A DNA stretch of 64,000 nucleotides from Mariniplasma anaerobium (GCF_016865445.1 NZ_AP024412.1:806001-870000); one strand, 5' to 3'; numbered from the stretch's first letter, positions 51,517-62,764 are shown. Notes: generated from the letters alone by a model not told the origin. Translations and numbers: made by a program.

Positions 51517-53745
51517 ATGGCAATGATTAAATTAGATCAAGTATCAAAATATTATCGTTCTGAAGATACAGTATCTGTTGGGATGAAAAATATTAGCCTA
51601 GAATTTGAACTAGGTGAATTTGTTGCGGTTACTGGTGAATCAGGAAGTGGGAAATCTACACTACTTAACGTTATTAGTGGACTAGATGGTTATGAAGATG
51701 GTGAACTTTTCTTATTTGGAGAAGAAACATCACATTATACGATTGCTGATTGGGAGCGTTATAGAGGCACATATATAGGTTTTGTTTTTCAAAGTTATAA
51801 TATTATTGATTCTTATACAGTCTATCAAAATGTCATGCTTGCATTAGAAATTCAAGGATATGATAAACATAAAAGAAAACAAAGAGCATTAGAACTTATT
51901 GATCAAGTAGGTCTAACATCACATAAAAACCATAAAGCATCTAAATTATCAGGTGGTCAAAAGCAAAGAGCTGTTATTGCAAGAGCACTTGCAAAAGACT
52001 GTCCTGTTATTGTTGCAGATGAACCTACAGGTAATCTTGATTCAAAATCTGCAGAACAAGTTATGGATTTACTTTTTAGTATTTCTAAAAATAAATTAGT
52101 TATCGTTGTAACCCATGATTATTCACAGGTTCAAGCGTATGCTACTAGAAAAATTAAAATGCATGATGGTGAAGTTGTAGAAGATAAACCGATTAAAAAG
52201 CCTGAAAAAGTAGAACCAGGCAAGGTTATACAACCTAAACGCATGCCGTTTCTATCACTTTTAAGATTTGCAGTAAGAAATCTTTTAGCAACTCCTAAAA
52301 AACTATTTTTCTTGATGATTATGCAAATCTTGGTCATTGGGGTATTTACAATTGTTTATACAAATCAAATTAGTAATATAAGAGAAATAGGGTTAGAACA
52401 ATCTTCAGTCTATCCATCAGTACCAGAAACAAGACTCATAGTAGAAAAAAGAGATGGTACAGCTTTTACAGCTGCTGAGATAGAAGAATTAGAAAGCAAT
52501 AGAAGAGTAGAAGCCGTTTATCCAAATGCAATGAATTTTTATAATGAAACTAGTTTATATGTCGTTAAAGAAAATCAATTTGAATACGGTAGAGCAAATG
52601 TAGATGGCACTGATAGTGTGGTTTCCTTAAGTCAAAGAGATGTTGACGGAGAATTACCTGTATTAGCTAATGAAATCGTCATGAGTGCGAATTATGATTT
52701 CAATGTTGGTGACACAGTAGTCATCAATGTAGGGAATGCATATTATTGGCAACCTGAAGGCGCAAGTACTATATCCGTTGGTACATTTGTTGTTAGTGGT
52801 ATTGATAAACAAGATAGAGATATCATTTATTTTTCAGAAGCATATCTTAATCAGCCATCAGCAAATGAATCATTAATTGATTATCAAAAACTTTCAAATT
52901 TAAGCGATAGAATAAATTATGAATTAATGATCAACTTTGATGGTGATCAAATGTATGGGTATAGAAAAGAAGGAACAAATATCACTGAGGATATCCTTTT
53001 TGATGGTGGTGGGACGCGTACAATTTTAACAAATCAAACTATCCAATTTAGCATATATGATGTAAATTATCAATCACAAATTTCTATGACGTTAACAGGA
53101 TTAACATTAAATGTTCCTGAAGAGATATATTATGGTTTTACAGTAAATCAAAATACACATGATGATATTAGAGATTATTTTTTAACTTTACTAGAAAGTA
53201 CATATACTATAGAACCAAAACAATATGTATCAGTTAGTGTTAGTGGATTTTATGCAGGGAATAGATTATTAAACACTTTAGATTCAGATGCATATAAGAT
53301 ATATTACCCAGCTAACATTTCTGGGGCTATGAGAGAAATACAAGTCTTTTTTGCAAGTTTCTTAGCAGTCATCTTATTGACTTTATTTGGCATGTTTTTA
53401 TATTCAATTGTACATGCAGTTACTAAGAATGTCATGAACGCAAGGAAAAAAGATTTTGCGATCTACAGGTCTATTGGAGCAAATAAGGCAACACTTGCAC
53501 AATTGGTAGTTATCGAGCAGGTGATGATGTCTACCATTGGATTTGCAATTACCATATTGTTAATAACAGTTTTAAGCAACAATATATATGTCTTAACTGC
53601 AACGATTAAGTACATGGAAGTTAAAGATTATTTCATCTTGTTAGGTGCATTCATGTTCTTTGGTGCATGGCTTGGTTTAAGATTTAATAAAAAAGTGTTT
53701 AATCAATCAGTTATTGAAACACTTACACAAAGTAGGGGTGAATAA
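51517..53745 (+). CDS. Fused ABC ATPase-FtsX-type permease (MacB-like exporter)
   Basis: 742 residues. The N-terminal ATPase (1-225) has GESGSGKST, SGGQKQRAVIARAL and VIVADEPTGNLDS. A transmembrane helix (about 265-285) is followed by a ~330-residue extracellular region and three C-terminal FtsX helices (about 610-735). MacB/LolD-type systems move lipoproteins, peptides or toxins by mechanotransmission. It pairs with the next gene, so a heterodimer is likely. GAGGTAGAA precedes the ATG at 51517. Confidence 0.9.
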   Translation: MAMIKLDQVSKYYRSEDTVSVGMKNISLEFELGEFVAVTGESGSGKSTLLNVISGLDGYEDGELFLFGEETSHYTIADWERYRGTYIGFVFQSYNIIDSYTVYQNVMLALEIQGYDKHKRKQRALELIDQVGLTSHKNHKASKLSGGQKQRAVIARALAKDCPVIVADEPTGNLDSKSAEQVMDLLFSISKNKLVIVVTHDYSQVQAYATRKIKMHDGEVVEDKPIKKPEKVEPGKVIQPKRMPFLSLLRFAVRNLLATPKKLFFLMIMQILVIGVFTIVYTNQISNIREIGLEQSSVYPSVPETRLIVEKRDGTAFTAAEIEELESNRRVEAVYPNAMNFYNETSLYVVKENQFEYGRANVDGTDSVVSLSQRDVDGELPVLANEIVMSANYDFNVGDTVVINVGNAYYWQPEGASTISVGTFVVSGIDKQDRDIIYFSEAYLNQPSANESLIDYQKLSNLSDRINYELMINFDGDQMYGYRKEGTNITEDILFDGGGTRTILTNQTIQFSIYDVNYQSQISMTLTGLTLNVPEEIYYGFTVNQNTHDDIRDYFLTLLESTYTIEPKQYVSVSVSGFYAGNRLLNTLDSDAYKIYYPANISGAMREIQVFFASFLAVILLTLFGMFLYSIVHAVTKNVMNARKKDFAIYRSIGANKATLAQLVVIEQVMMSTIGFAITILLITVLSNNIYVLTATIKYMEVKDYFILLGAFMFFGAWLGLRFNKKVFNQSVIETLTQSRGE

Positions 53746-53747
53746 TC

Positions 53748-56183
53748 ATGATTAAAGTTAATCAGTTAAATAAATACTTTAATAAACGTAAGAAAAATGA
53801 AATTCACGTCTTAAATGATATCACTGTAGAATTTCCTGAAAAAGGATTAGTCGTTCTACTAGGACCTTCAGGCTCTGGTAAAACAACACTATTAAATGTA
53901 TTAGGTGGACTTGATAAAGTTCAAAATGGTTCTATTGATTTTGATGGCAATATGATTATGGGATATGATGTTCATACATGGGATAAAATTAGAAATGAAT
54001 ATGTAGGATATATTTTCCAAAATTATAATTTATTACCAGAACTTTCAGTTTATGATAATATAGCATTTGTTTTAAAGATGATGGGAATCAAAGATCCTGA
54101 AATTATTGATCAAAGAGTGCTCTACATTTTAAATGCAGTGCATATGTATCCATTTAGAAAGAAAAAGGCATTACAGTTATCAGGTGGTCAACAACAAAGA
54201 GTTGCAATCGCAAGAGCTTTAGTTAAAAATCCTAAGGTAATTATTGCAGATGAACCTACTGGTAATTTAGATAGTAAAAATACGTTAGACATTATGAATG
54301 TCATCAAACAAATATCTAGTGAAAAACTAGTTGTTTTAGTGACACATGAAAGACATATAGCAGAGTTTTATGGAGATAGAATCATCGAAGTTAAAGATGG
54401 TCAAATTATTTCTGATGTAGTTAATACATCATCAGATGATCATAATATCGCAAAAGATGATACGATTTATTTAAAAGACTATAATCATATTGCAGATGAT
54501 TCACAACATGGCGTTAATCTAAGTTTATATTGTGATGAAGAAGATGATTTAAAAGATGTTGATATTAAATTGATTGTAAAAAATAAGACACTTTATTTGG
54601 ATGTTAAATCACCTTATAAGAAAATGAAATTTGTTGATCAACATGCAGGTGTTGTTATTAAAGATGAACACTATGTTAAAAAAACAAAAGAAGAATTGAT
54701 AGAAACTACATTTGATACAGATATGCTTGATAATAAAAATGTGGATAGACAATCTAAACTAATGGTTTCTATTAAACAATCCCTATGGTTAGCATTCCAA
54801 AAAGTATTAAAAACAAGTCGTAAAGGTAAATTGATGTTATTTTCATTCTTAGTTGCTGGTATGGTTATTGCTGTAACAGTCTCAATGTTAGCATCAGTAG
54901 CTATTCTACAACCAGAACAATACATGAGTATGCCTGAAGGCTATGTCTTAGTTTCAAGAGTAAGTACATCAACTCCTTTTGATGAAGCTGAGTTATTAGC
55001 ACTTAAAGATGCTGATGATGATTCATTTTATATCAATACGCTTGGTCAAGCTCAATTACAGTTTGTTCAACCTAATGGTTCGCTATCTTCTGTAAGTTTT
55101 AGTGGTCAAATTGAATTGACTGATCATGTTACAAAACGTGATCTTGAATATGGAGACTTACCTATAAATGATAATGAAATACTAGTATCTCAATTAATTG
55201 CAGATACGATGATAGATGGAAGTTTATTTATGGGAGGACCTCAAGGACAAGAAATTGGTATTTGGTCTTATGATCATTTAACTAAAGAAGAAGTAAGTAT
55301 TAATGGCGAAAATATTAAGATAGTCGGTATTGTTAAAAGCGATCTTAATTTAGTATATATGTCTGAAAGTTTAGCTAATCTATACTTTAGTACAAAAAAT
55401 AACTTTGGTGCTTTACCATATACATATTTTGATCAAGATTTAGTAGCTGGTAGTCAACCAGAAAAAGGTCAAATTTTAATATCTGAAACTTATTATCAAT
55501 TGATTTTTGGAAATAATGATTATACAGCAGGTTTTCCTAAAGCAATGGTTGGTCTTGATATTGATGAAATAGCAGGAGTTTTTGCAGATCAAAGTGATTA
55601 TAATATCGTTGTTAGAAATGATGATTTCAATACCCTAAGACTACAAAGCACTGATACATTTGGTTTTTACGTTTACTCAGATAATAGTGCTCAATTGGCA
55701 CTAGATATTGAAGATGATCTTGGTTATAAATCATATGATGTATACCAAGAAGCTTTAACCAACGCAAAAGAAATGAGAGCGGATGTTATTGTTCCGACTT
55801 TAACGACTTCCGCAATTCTAATTGGCTTTGCGATGGTTGGATTCTATTTCGTTATTCGTTCAAGTTTAATTTCAAGAATTTATGAGGTTTCAGTATATCG
55901 TGCATTAGGTGTTAAGAAGAATGATATCTTTGTATCCTTCATTGTTGAGATTTTTGTATTAACAAGTATTTCTACATTAATAGGATATATTATTGCATCT
56001 GTGAGTTTATCAAAATTATCTAATGGATTAATAGGAGAATTTAATTTCTTCTTAGTAAATCCTTTAACATTTTTACTTGGATTATTAATAGCTTATGTGA
56101 TCAATATGTTGGCTGGAATTTTACCAGTTTATCTATTGTTAAGAAAGACACCAGCACAAATATTATCTCAATACGATATTTAA
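53748..56183 (+). CDS. Fused ABC ATPase-FtsX-type permease (MacB-like exporter), second subunit
   Basis: 811 residues. ATPase domain: GPSGSGKTT, SGGQQQRVAIARALVKN, VIIADEPTGNLDSKN. An acidic linker (about 225-350) precedes TM1 (about 365-388), an extracellular domain, and three C-terminal helices with the FtsX block SRIYEVSVYRALGVKKNDI. It starts 3 nt after the upstream gene's stop codon. The close relative next to it and matching layout suggest a heterodimeric exporter, as in BceAB- or MacB-like systems. Substrate unknown. Confidence 0.9.
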   Translation: MIKVNQLNKYFNKRKKNEIHVLNDITVEFPEKGLVVLLGPSGSGKTTLLNVLGGLDKVQNGSIDFDGNMIMGYDVHTWDKIRNEYVGYIFQNYNLLPELSVYDNIAFVLKMMGIKDPEIIDQRVLYILNAVHMYPFRKKKALQLSGGQQQRVAIARALVKNPKVIIADEPTGNLDSKNTLDIMNVIKQISSEKLVVLVTHERHIAEFYGDRIIEVKDGQIISDVVNTSSDDHNIAKDDTIYLKDYNHIADDSQHGVNLSLYCDEEDDLKDVDIKLIVKNKTLYLDVKSPYKKMKFVDQHAGVVIKDEHYVKKTKEELIETTFDTDMLDNKNVDRQSKLMVSIKQSLWLAFQKVLKTSRKGKLMLFSFLVAGMVIAVTVSMLASVAILQPEQYMSMPEGYVLVSRVSTSTPFDEAELLALKDADDDSFYINTLGQAQLQFVQPNGSLSSVSFSGQIELTDHVTKRDLEYGDLPINDNEILVSQLIADTMIDGSLFMGGPQGQEIGIWSYDHLTKEEVSINGENIKIVGIVKSDLNLVYMSESLANLYFSTKNNFGALPYTYFDQDLVAGSQPEKGQILISETYYQLIFGNNDYTAGFPKAMVGLDIDEIAGVFADQSDYNIVVRNDDFNTLRLQSTDTFGFYVYSDNSAQLALDIEDDLGYKSYDVYQEALTNAKEMRADVIVPTLTTSAILIGFAMVGFYFVIRSSLISRIYEVSVYRALGVKKNDIFVSFIVEIFVLTSISTLIGYIIASVSLSKLSNGLIGEFNFFLVNPLTFLLGLLIAYVINMLAGILPVYLLLRKTPAQILSQYDI

Positions 56184-56203
56184 AATTAAAGAAGAGGGAT
56201 TAT

Positions 56204-56413
56204 ATGTTCGAAAAACTAAAAAATATGTTTATGTTTAAGAATACTAGAAGACAAAAAATTATATATTTAAGTATTTGGACGATTTTTACTGGACTTATAT
56301 TTATCTCTATATTTGATTCATTTGATGATAAGGTTTTATTAATTGCACTTTATGTATTAACTTGGATTATCAATTTATCCTTAGCTTTACTACCCATTAG
56401 AAATAAGGATTAA
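56204..56413 (+). CDS. Small two-helix membrane protein of the exporter operon
   Basis: 69 residues: a basic N-terminus (KNMFMFKNTRRQK) and two transmembrane helices (about 19-38 and 43-63). AAGAGGGATTAT precedes the ATG, and it is 20 nt after the second exporter gene, so it is probably cotranscribed. Unknown family; perhaps an accessory subunit. Confidence 0.65.
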   Translation: MFEKLKNMFMFKNTRRQKIIYLSIWTIFTGLIFISIFDSFDDKVLLIALYVLTWIINLSLALLPIRNKD

Positions 56414-56435
56414 TAAATAAGTTCTTATAAATAAA

Positions 56436-56458
56436 AAAAGGCTCAATAGAGCCCTTTT
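56436..56458. terminator. Bidirectional terminator
   Basis: GGCTC (56440-56444) pairs with GAGCC (56449-56453), extended by AAAA/TTTT with one bulged C. Confidence 0.8.
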
Positions 56459-56459
56459 A

Positions 56460-57068
56460 CTATAACCAGGTTGTAATATCTTTTGAATCTAGTCGAACTG
56501 AATGATAACCATCTTCAGCTCTTTTACCAATCGATAATATCATGACAGGTTTATATCTGTTTTTATCAATCGATAAAGCTTCTGCAATCTCTTCATGTTT
56601 AAATCCACCAATTGGACATGTATCATATCCATGTGATCTTGCAACATGCATAAGTTGCATTGAAACTAAACCTCCATCAAGCCATCCAGTTTTTTCTATA
56701 GAGATTTCTGTAAGATTATCTACCATGTTTGAAATTGATCTGAGTTGTCTTTCTTTGACATCTGATGGCATGATTTTATGATCAATAGCTTTATCAAATA
56801 TTTTTTCTGCATATTGAAATTTTTTTAAGTCTGTAAATATGCAAATCATTGCTGCTGATGTATCTAGTTGTGATTGATTACCATATAATATAGGTCTTAA
56901 TTTTTCTTTTGCTTCAGGTGTTTCTACTATATAAAATCTCCAAGACTGCATATTCATTGATGAAGGAGCACGAGTTGCTTTTTCAAGCATTTCTGTCATT
57001 TCAGTTTTTGATATTTTTACAGTTGGATCATATATTCTAATGGATCTTCTTTCTAATAATTCTTTCAT
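56460..57068 (-). CDS. Nitroreductase family protein
   Basis: 202 residues. LLERRSIRIYDPTVKISK, ATRAPSSMNMQSWRF (FMN binding) and DTCPIGGFKHEEIAEAL are classic for oxygen-insensitive NAD(P)H nitroreductases of the NfsB/YodC group. It is distinct from the longer protein at 3955-4779. ATG 57068 follows AAAGGAGG. Substrates may include quinones or nitroaromatics. Confidence 0.88.
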   Translation of the reverse strand: MKELLERRSIRIYDPTVKISKTEMTEMLEKATRAPSSMNMQSWRFYIVETPEAKEKLRPILYGNQSQLDTSAAMICIFTDLKKFQYAEKIFDKAIDHKIMPSDVKERQLRSISNMVDNLTEISIEKTGWLDGGLVSMQLMHVARSHGYDTCPIGGFKHEEIAEALSIDKNRYKPVMILSIGKRAEDGYHSVRLDSKDITTWL

Positions 57069-57241
57069 TATTTAACCTCCTTTAATTCATATTGATTATA
57101 ACATTTATATTATTTTATTAAGTGCAAAATGCTTAAATTCTAAAATTAGAAGAACAAATTTATGAATTATTTTTATAAAATTATGTGAAAGCTAATTATA
57201 AGATTTCTTTGTGATATAATGATTTTGAAAGGGTGATTCAT

Positions 57242-57766
57242 ATGACAACACATTTTATTTTAATTAGACATGGTGAGCCTCGGTATGATGAAGTTACTGA
57301 TAAAGGATATGTAGGTATGGGCTATGAATTTGGCAAACTTACAGAAAACGGAATTGCTCAAGCAGAAAGCAGAGCAAAAGATCCTCTACTTCAAGATTCA
57401 GAAATTATTATATCTTCACCTTATACACGTGCACTTCAGACAGCAGCAATCATTTCTAGACAAACGGGTATTAAACTTGTTGTAGAACATGATTTACATG
57501 AATGGATGCCAGATACTAAATTTATTTATGATTATGAAGTAAGTGGTGCTTTTCAAGAATATTTCGAAGCAGAAGGCAAAAGAAATGTTGGTCATAAGTT
57601 CCGTTGGGAAGCATATGATGATTTAAAGAAAAGAGTCCATTTAACATTATTAAAATATAAAAACTACAAGCGTGTTATCGTTGTATGTCATGGTATTGTT
57701 ATGTCTTCATTAACAAGGTTTGATGATATTATTGAACATTGCGGTGTTAGAGAAGTAGATTTATAA
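57242..57766 (+). CDS. Histidine phosphatase superfamily protein
   Basis: 174 residues. The phospho-acceptor motif LIRHGEPRYDEV, SSPYTRALQTA and the second catalytic His in VVCHGIVMSS place it in branch 1 (PGAM-like). Length and motifs fit phosphoserine- or sugar-phosphate phosphatases; no mutase-specific features. The ATG at 57242 follows AAAGGGTG. It overlaps mutY by 1 nt (TAATG). Confidence 0.87.
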   Translation: MTTHFILIRHGEPRYDEVTDKGYVGMGYEFGKLTENGIAQAESRAKDPLLQDSEIIISSPYTRALQTAAIISRQTGIKLVVEHDLHEWMPDTKFIYDYEVSGAFQEYFEAEGKRNVGHKFRWEAYDDLKKRVHLTLLKYKNYKRVIVVCHGIVMSSLTRFDDIIEHCGVREVDL

Positions 57767-58767
57767 TGGATATTAAAAAACTAGAAGCTTGGTATGAGTC
57801 AAATCATCGCAAGCTTTTATTTAGAGAAACATCGGATCCTTACAAAATATGGGTATCAGAGATTATGCTTCAACAAACCCAAGTTGAAACTGTCTTACCT
57901 TTTTTTAAGTCTTTTATTAAAAAGTATCCGACTGTTGAAAGATTAGCAAAAACAGATCAAGAAACTTTAAAAAAAGATGTTGAAGGTCTGGGATATTATA
58001 GAAGATTTAAATATATGTTATTAGCTGCAAAACAAATCGTAGATAAAAATTCAGGGTTTCCAAGTAAGTATCAAGATGTTTTAGCACTTCCTGGTGTTGG
58101 AAAATACACAGCAGGAGCAATCATGTCTATTGCTTACAATGAGCCTTATAGCGCGCTTGATGGAAATGTTATTAGAGTTTTATCAAGATATTTGAATCTT
58201 AATGATGATTTTAGAGTAGAAAAGAATAAAAAGAATCTTGATCAAATCAATCAAGAGATTATAGAATCTGCCAGACCGAGGATTTACACACAAAGTTTAA
58301 TGGAATTAGGGGCATTAATCTGTAGACCTAAAAATCCTAAATGTGAGATCTGTCCATTAAATGAACATTGTATTGCTTATGAATTAAACATTCAAGAAAC
58401 TCTTCCTGTTATGGCGAAACTTAAGGATAAAAAAGAATTTAATTACATAACATTAAAGCTTTATGATAAAAACGATCAAATTGTATTAAGAAAAAGAACA
58501 GAAAGTTTACTTGAAGGTATGTATGAATACCCTCAATTTGAAAGTGAATCTATATTTGATGTCATCTCAACTTTAGAAAGTAATGGCGTAGTTATTGATG
58601 TCATCAATAAAGAAATGAATTACAAACATATTTTCACCCACCAAATTTGGTATATGAAAGTATTTGAAGCTAGATTACTTAAAGGTAAGGATTTATCTTG
58701 GATGATGGTTGATAAAGAAAAAATCAAACAATTACCAATGGCTGTAGCTCATCGTAAAATAAAATGA
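57766..58767 (+). CDS. mutY: A/G-specific adenine glycosylase MutY
   Basis: 333 residues. Catalytic Glu in EIMLQQTQVETV, helix-hairpin-helix LPGVGKYTAGAI, the catalytic Asp in ALDGNVIRVL, and the [4Fe-4S] motif CRPKNPKCEICPLNEHC. A C-terminal NUDT1-like domain (about 220-333) checks for 8-oxoG. It removes A mispaired with 8-oxoguanine. Translationally coupled to both neighbours (TAATG upstream, ATGA downstream), an unexpected operon with galM. Confidence 0.93.
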   Translation: MDIKKLEAWYESNHRKLLFRETSDPYKIWVSEIMLQQTQVETVLPFFKSFIKKYPTVERLAKTDQETLKKDVEGLGYYRRFKYMLLAAKQIVDKNSGFPSKYQDVLALPGVGKYTAGAIMSIAYNEPYSALDGNVIRVLSRYLNLNDDFRVEKNKKNLDQINQEIIESARPRIYTQSLMELGALICRPKNPKCEICPLNEHCIAYELNIQETLPVMAKLKDKKEFNYITLKLYDKNDQIVLRKRTESLLEGMYEYPQFESESIFDVISTLESNGVVIDVINKEMNYKHIFTHQIWYMKVFEARLLKGKDLSWMMVDKEKIKQLPMAVAHRKIK

Positions 58768-59810
58768 AAGTAGATGATTATATGAAAAATGAATTATTAA
58801 TTGAAAAACAAAACTCGTCTAAAGGTTTACTAGAAATTATCACAATGACAAATGACAATGCAGAAGTTGTATTGATATCCAATGGTGCAGGGATTTTTTC
58901 ATATGAGTATTTAGGCAAAGATTTAGTCATTACACCAGCCTCAATTGAAAGCTATATTAAAGATAGCGCATATTATGGGAAGACCATAGGTAGAACAAGT
59001 GGACGTTTGGTTATGCCAAGTTTTAAAATAGATGATAAAGAATATCCAATCAAGGCATATAATTCAAAATACACTCAACTACATGGTGGAGCAACAGGAT
59101 TTTCAAAAAGAAACTTCTTCGTGACTCATGTCGATAAAAATGATGAATTTGTTAAAGTTGTTTTAAGATATGTCTCAAAAGATTTAGAAGAAGGCTTTCC
59201 TGGAGAACTAACTTTAGATGTAGCTTATCAATTAAATTTAGATGGATATCTAGATATTACGCATGACGCAACATCAACAAAAGATACTTTATGTAATATT
59301 ACCAATCATGCATATTTTAATTTTGATCAAAGTCAAGCAACGATATACAATCATGAAATTAAAGTAAATGCTTCTCATTATTTAGACATAGATGATGACA
59401 ATATCATTAAAGCAAAAAAAGATGTGTCAAATACAGCATTTGATTTAAGAAAAACAACAAATTTTAAATCTGCTATAGATAAAATGCAAAACACATCATT
59501 TAGTGGATTTGATCACACATGGATTTTTGATTCAAATGAAAATGATATAAAAGCCAAAGTTTATGATCCAGCAACAAAAATCGGATTAAATTTATATACA
59601 TCATACCCTGCGGTTGTAATCTATACGCACAATGTTGTATCAGGTATTGATTTAAAAGGACCTTTCGATGCTAAAGCTAAACATTGTTCATTCACATTAG
59701 AATGTCAGTTTGAACCAGGTGGCATACATCATAAAGGCCTAAATCAAGCGATTTTAAGAAAAAACGAACACTATCATCACACTATTAAATTTGAACCATA
59801 TAAAAAATAA
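58764..59810 (+). CDS. galM: Aldose 1-epimerase
   Basis: 348 residues. GKTIGRTSGRLV, the substrate-binding His in LHGGATGF, CNITNHAYFNF (second His), GFDHTWIF and the catalytic Glu region FTLECQFEPGG are typical of GalM. It interconverts alpha and beta anomers of aldoses. ATG 58764 overlaps the mutY stop (ATGA); the in-frame ATG at 58782 is possible, but neither has a strong ribosome binding site, so coupling probably drives initiation. Confidence 0.9.
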   Translation: MKVDDYMKNELLIEKQNSSKGLLEIITMTNDNAEVVLISNGAGIFSYEYLGKDLVITPASIESYIKDSAYYGKTIGRTSGRLVMPSFKIDDKEYPIKAYNSKYTQLHGGATGFSKRNFFVTHVDKNDEFVKVVLRYVSKDLEEGFPGELTLDVAYQLNLDGYLDITHDATSTKDTLCNITNHAYFNFDQSQATIYNHEIKVNASHYLDIDDDNIIKAKKDVSNTAFDLRKTTNFKSAIDKMQNTSFSGFDHTWIFDSNENDIKAKVYDPATKIGLNLYTSYPAVVIYTHNVVSGIDLKGPFDAKAKHCSFTLECQFEPGGIHHKGLNQAILRKNEHYHHTIKFEPYKK

Positions 59811-59814
59811 AAAA

Positions 59815-59837
59815 GATGGGAAGCTTAGCTTCCCATC
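59815..59837. terminator. Bidirectional terminator
   Basis: GATGGGAAGC (59815-59824) pairs perfectly with GCTTCCCATC (59828-59837) between convergent galM and queT; the T run is better on the minus strand. Confidence 0.9.
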
Positions 59838-60310
59838 ATTTCTTTAAAGTGTTTGTTTTTATTAAAATAAATGTATAAAGGATATCCAACAACATACATA
59901 ACAACTGCTTCACCTAAGAATACCCATGAAGCAATTGGAAGAAATGGTATATCATTCATCAGTGATATCATTAATCCAATAACTAAAGCATTACTTAATG
60001 CTGGGAATATGAGTGAAATGAGCTTATATTTACTAAATATCATCATAAGAACTAGTGCTAGGAAACTTGCTAGTGTTCCAAATAATGCATCGACTAAACC
60101 ATAAGGACTCATCAAATAGTTGGCTAAAAATGTACCTATTAATAATCCAACAATGCTTTTTTTATCAAAAAATACTAAAATTAACAAAAATTCAGCAATT
60201 CTAAACTGTATGGTTTCAAAGCTTAAAAATTGGAAAATGAAGACCAATACGACATAAATTGAAGCAATCGTTGATTGCTTAATAAAATCTTTTAATTCAA
60301 AGTTTTTCAT
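59825..60310 (-). CDS. queT: Queuosine precursor transporter QueT
   Basis: 161 residues with five to six helices. QFRIAEFLLILVFFDKKSIVGLLIGTFLANYLMSPYG (split across ~35-72) is the QueT signature; YGLVDALFGTLASFLALVL follows. QueT proteins are S components of energy-coupling-factor transporters for preQ1 or related bases. The upstream preQ1-I-like riboswitch and divergent tgt support this. ATG 60310 has its CAGGGAG site inside the riboswitch. Confidence 0.93.
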   Translation of the reverse strand: MKNFELKDFIKQSTIASIYVVLVFIFQFLSFETIQFRIAEFLLILVFFDKKSIVGLLIGTFLANYLMSPYGLVDALFGTLASFLALVLMMIFSKYKLISLIFPALSNALVIGLMISLMNDIPFLPIASWVFLGEAVVMYVVGYPLYIYFNKNKHFKEMMGS

Positions 60311-60318
60311 GTTTTTAA

Positions 60319-60360
60319 CTCCCTGTTTTTTTTTAGCTGGTTTCCTAGGGTACAGCTAGT
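60319..60360 (-). promoter_or_regulatory. preQ1-I-like riboswitch in the queT leader
   Basis: Minus strand: P1 AGCTG/CAGCT (60357-60353 with 60339-60335), a 13-nt loop containing CCCT (60350-60347), a 9-A tail (60334-60326), then AGGG (60324-60321) that can pair with CCCT as an H-type pseudoknot. AGGG is part of the ribosome binding site for ATG 60310, so ligand binding would block translation. It resembles the short translational preQ1-I class. Confidence 0.75.
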
Positions 60361-60422
60361 TTTACTACTATACAATTGTATCAAAACTATGTTATAATTA
60401 CAAGAGCAAAGGAATGATCTAA

Positions 60423-61538
<1,116 letters not shown>

Positions 61539-61600
61539 ATATCTTTATTTTAAACGGTAAATCGTGTAAAATAGATATAGTAACTAGGAGGGATTTACCT

Positions 61601-62764
61601 ATGGTATTCGGAGAAACAGATAATTTCAATCAAAAACCAATTATAAAAGTTATTGGTGTCGGTGGCGGCGGCGGTAATGCAATCAATCGTATGATTGAAA
61701 ATGATGTCAAAGGCGTCGTTTTTGTTGCCATGAACACAGATGCTCAAGTTTTAAAAGTATCGAAAGCAGAAACACGTGTTCAACTTGGTAAATATTTAAC
61801 TAGAGGATTAGGTGCTGGAGCAAAATCAGAAGTCGGTAAAGAAGCCGCTCTCGAATCTATTGATGAAATAGAAGATGTTTTAAAAGATGCTGATATGGTT
61901 TTCATCACTGCTGGTATGGGTGGCGGAACTGGAACAGGTGCTGCACCAATAATCGCTAAAAAAGCTAAAGAGATGGGTTGTTTAACAATTGGTATTGTAA
62001 CAAAACCATTTGCTTTTGAGGGACCTGCAAGAATGCAAGCCGCTATATACGGTCTTGAAGAGTTAAAACCTCATGTAGATACATTAATTGTTGTTCCTAA
62101 TGAAAGATTACTTGCTGTATCAGGACCTACAACACAATTATTAGATGCATTTAGAGAATCTGATAATGTATTGCGTCAAGGTGTACAAGGTATTGCAGAA
62201 ATTATTGCTATTCCTGGTTTAATCAATGTGGATTTTGCTGATGTTAAAACAGTTATGGAAAATAAAGGGACTGCTTTAATGGGTATTGGGATTTCTTCAG
62301 GCGAAGATCGTGCGATTGAAGCTGCAAGAAAAGCAATACATTCAAAACTCTTAGAAGTTTCTATTGATGGAGCAACTGATGCCATTGTTAATATTACTTC
62401 TGGAACAAACATTACATTAATTGAAACAGAACAAGCATTATCTGAAATAAGAAATGCAACAGATAGAGATTTAAATATCATTTATGGTACAACTGTAAAT
62501 GAAGATCTTGATGACGAAATGATCGTAACAGTTATTGCAACAGGTTATGAACTTAAAGCAAAAGGATCAACAATTGAAAATCTTGCATTAGAAATATTTA
62601 ATAAAACTTCAGAAGAACAAATGCAAATTACTGATGAAGGTTTAAAACGAAAAAGTGAAGATGATGACGATGAAGATGATGACGATGAAGATAATGATCC
62701 TGGTGTTAAACCTGGTCAAAAAAGAAATCTACCATCTTGGCTTGTCAAAAAGTCAAAATTTTAA
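61601..62764 (+). CDS. ftsZ: Cell division protein FtsZ
   Basis: 387 residues. The tubulin signature [15 protein letters not shown] binds [16 protein letters not shown] opens the Rossmann core, and [11 protein letters not shown] is the T7 synergy loop. The C-terminal linker is short and very acidic ([12 protein letters not shown]), followed by a basic end [11 protein letters not shown] in place of the usual conserved C-terminal peptide. FtsZ forms the division ring. AGGAGGG precedes the ATG. It lies between tgt and ychF, outside any dcw cluster. Confidence 0.95.
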   Translation: MVFGETDNFNQKPIIKVIGVGGGGGNAINRMIENDVKGVVFVAMNTDAQVLKVSKAETRVQLGKYLTRGLGAGAKSEVGKEAALESIDEIEDVLKDADMVFITAGMGGGTGTGAAPIIAKKAKEMGCLTIGIVTKPFAFEGPARMQAAIYGLEELKPHVDTLIVVPNERLLAVSGPTTQLLDAFRESDNVLRQGVQGIAEIIAIPGLINVDFADVKTVMENKGTALMGIGISSGEDRAIEAARKAIHSKLLEVSIDGATDAIVNITSGTNITLIETEQALSEIRNATDRDLNIIYGTTVNEDLDDEMIVTVIATGYELKAKGSTIENLALEIFNKTSEEQMQITDEGLKRKSEDDDDEDDDDEDNDPGVKPGQKRNLPSWLVKKSKF

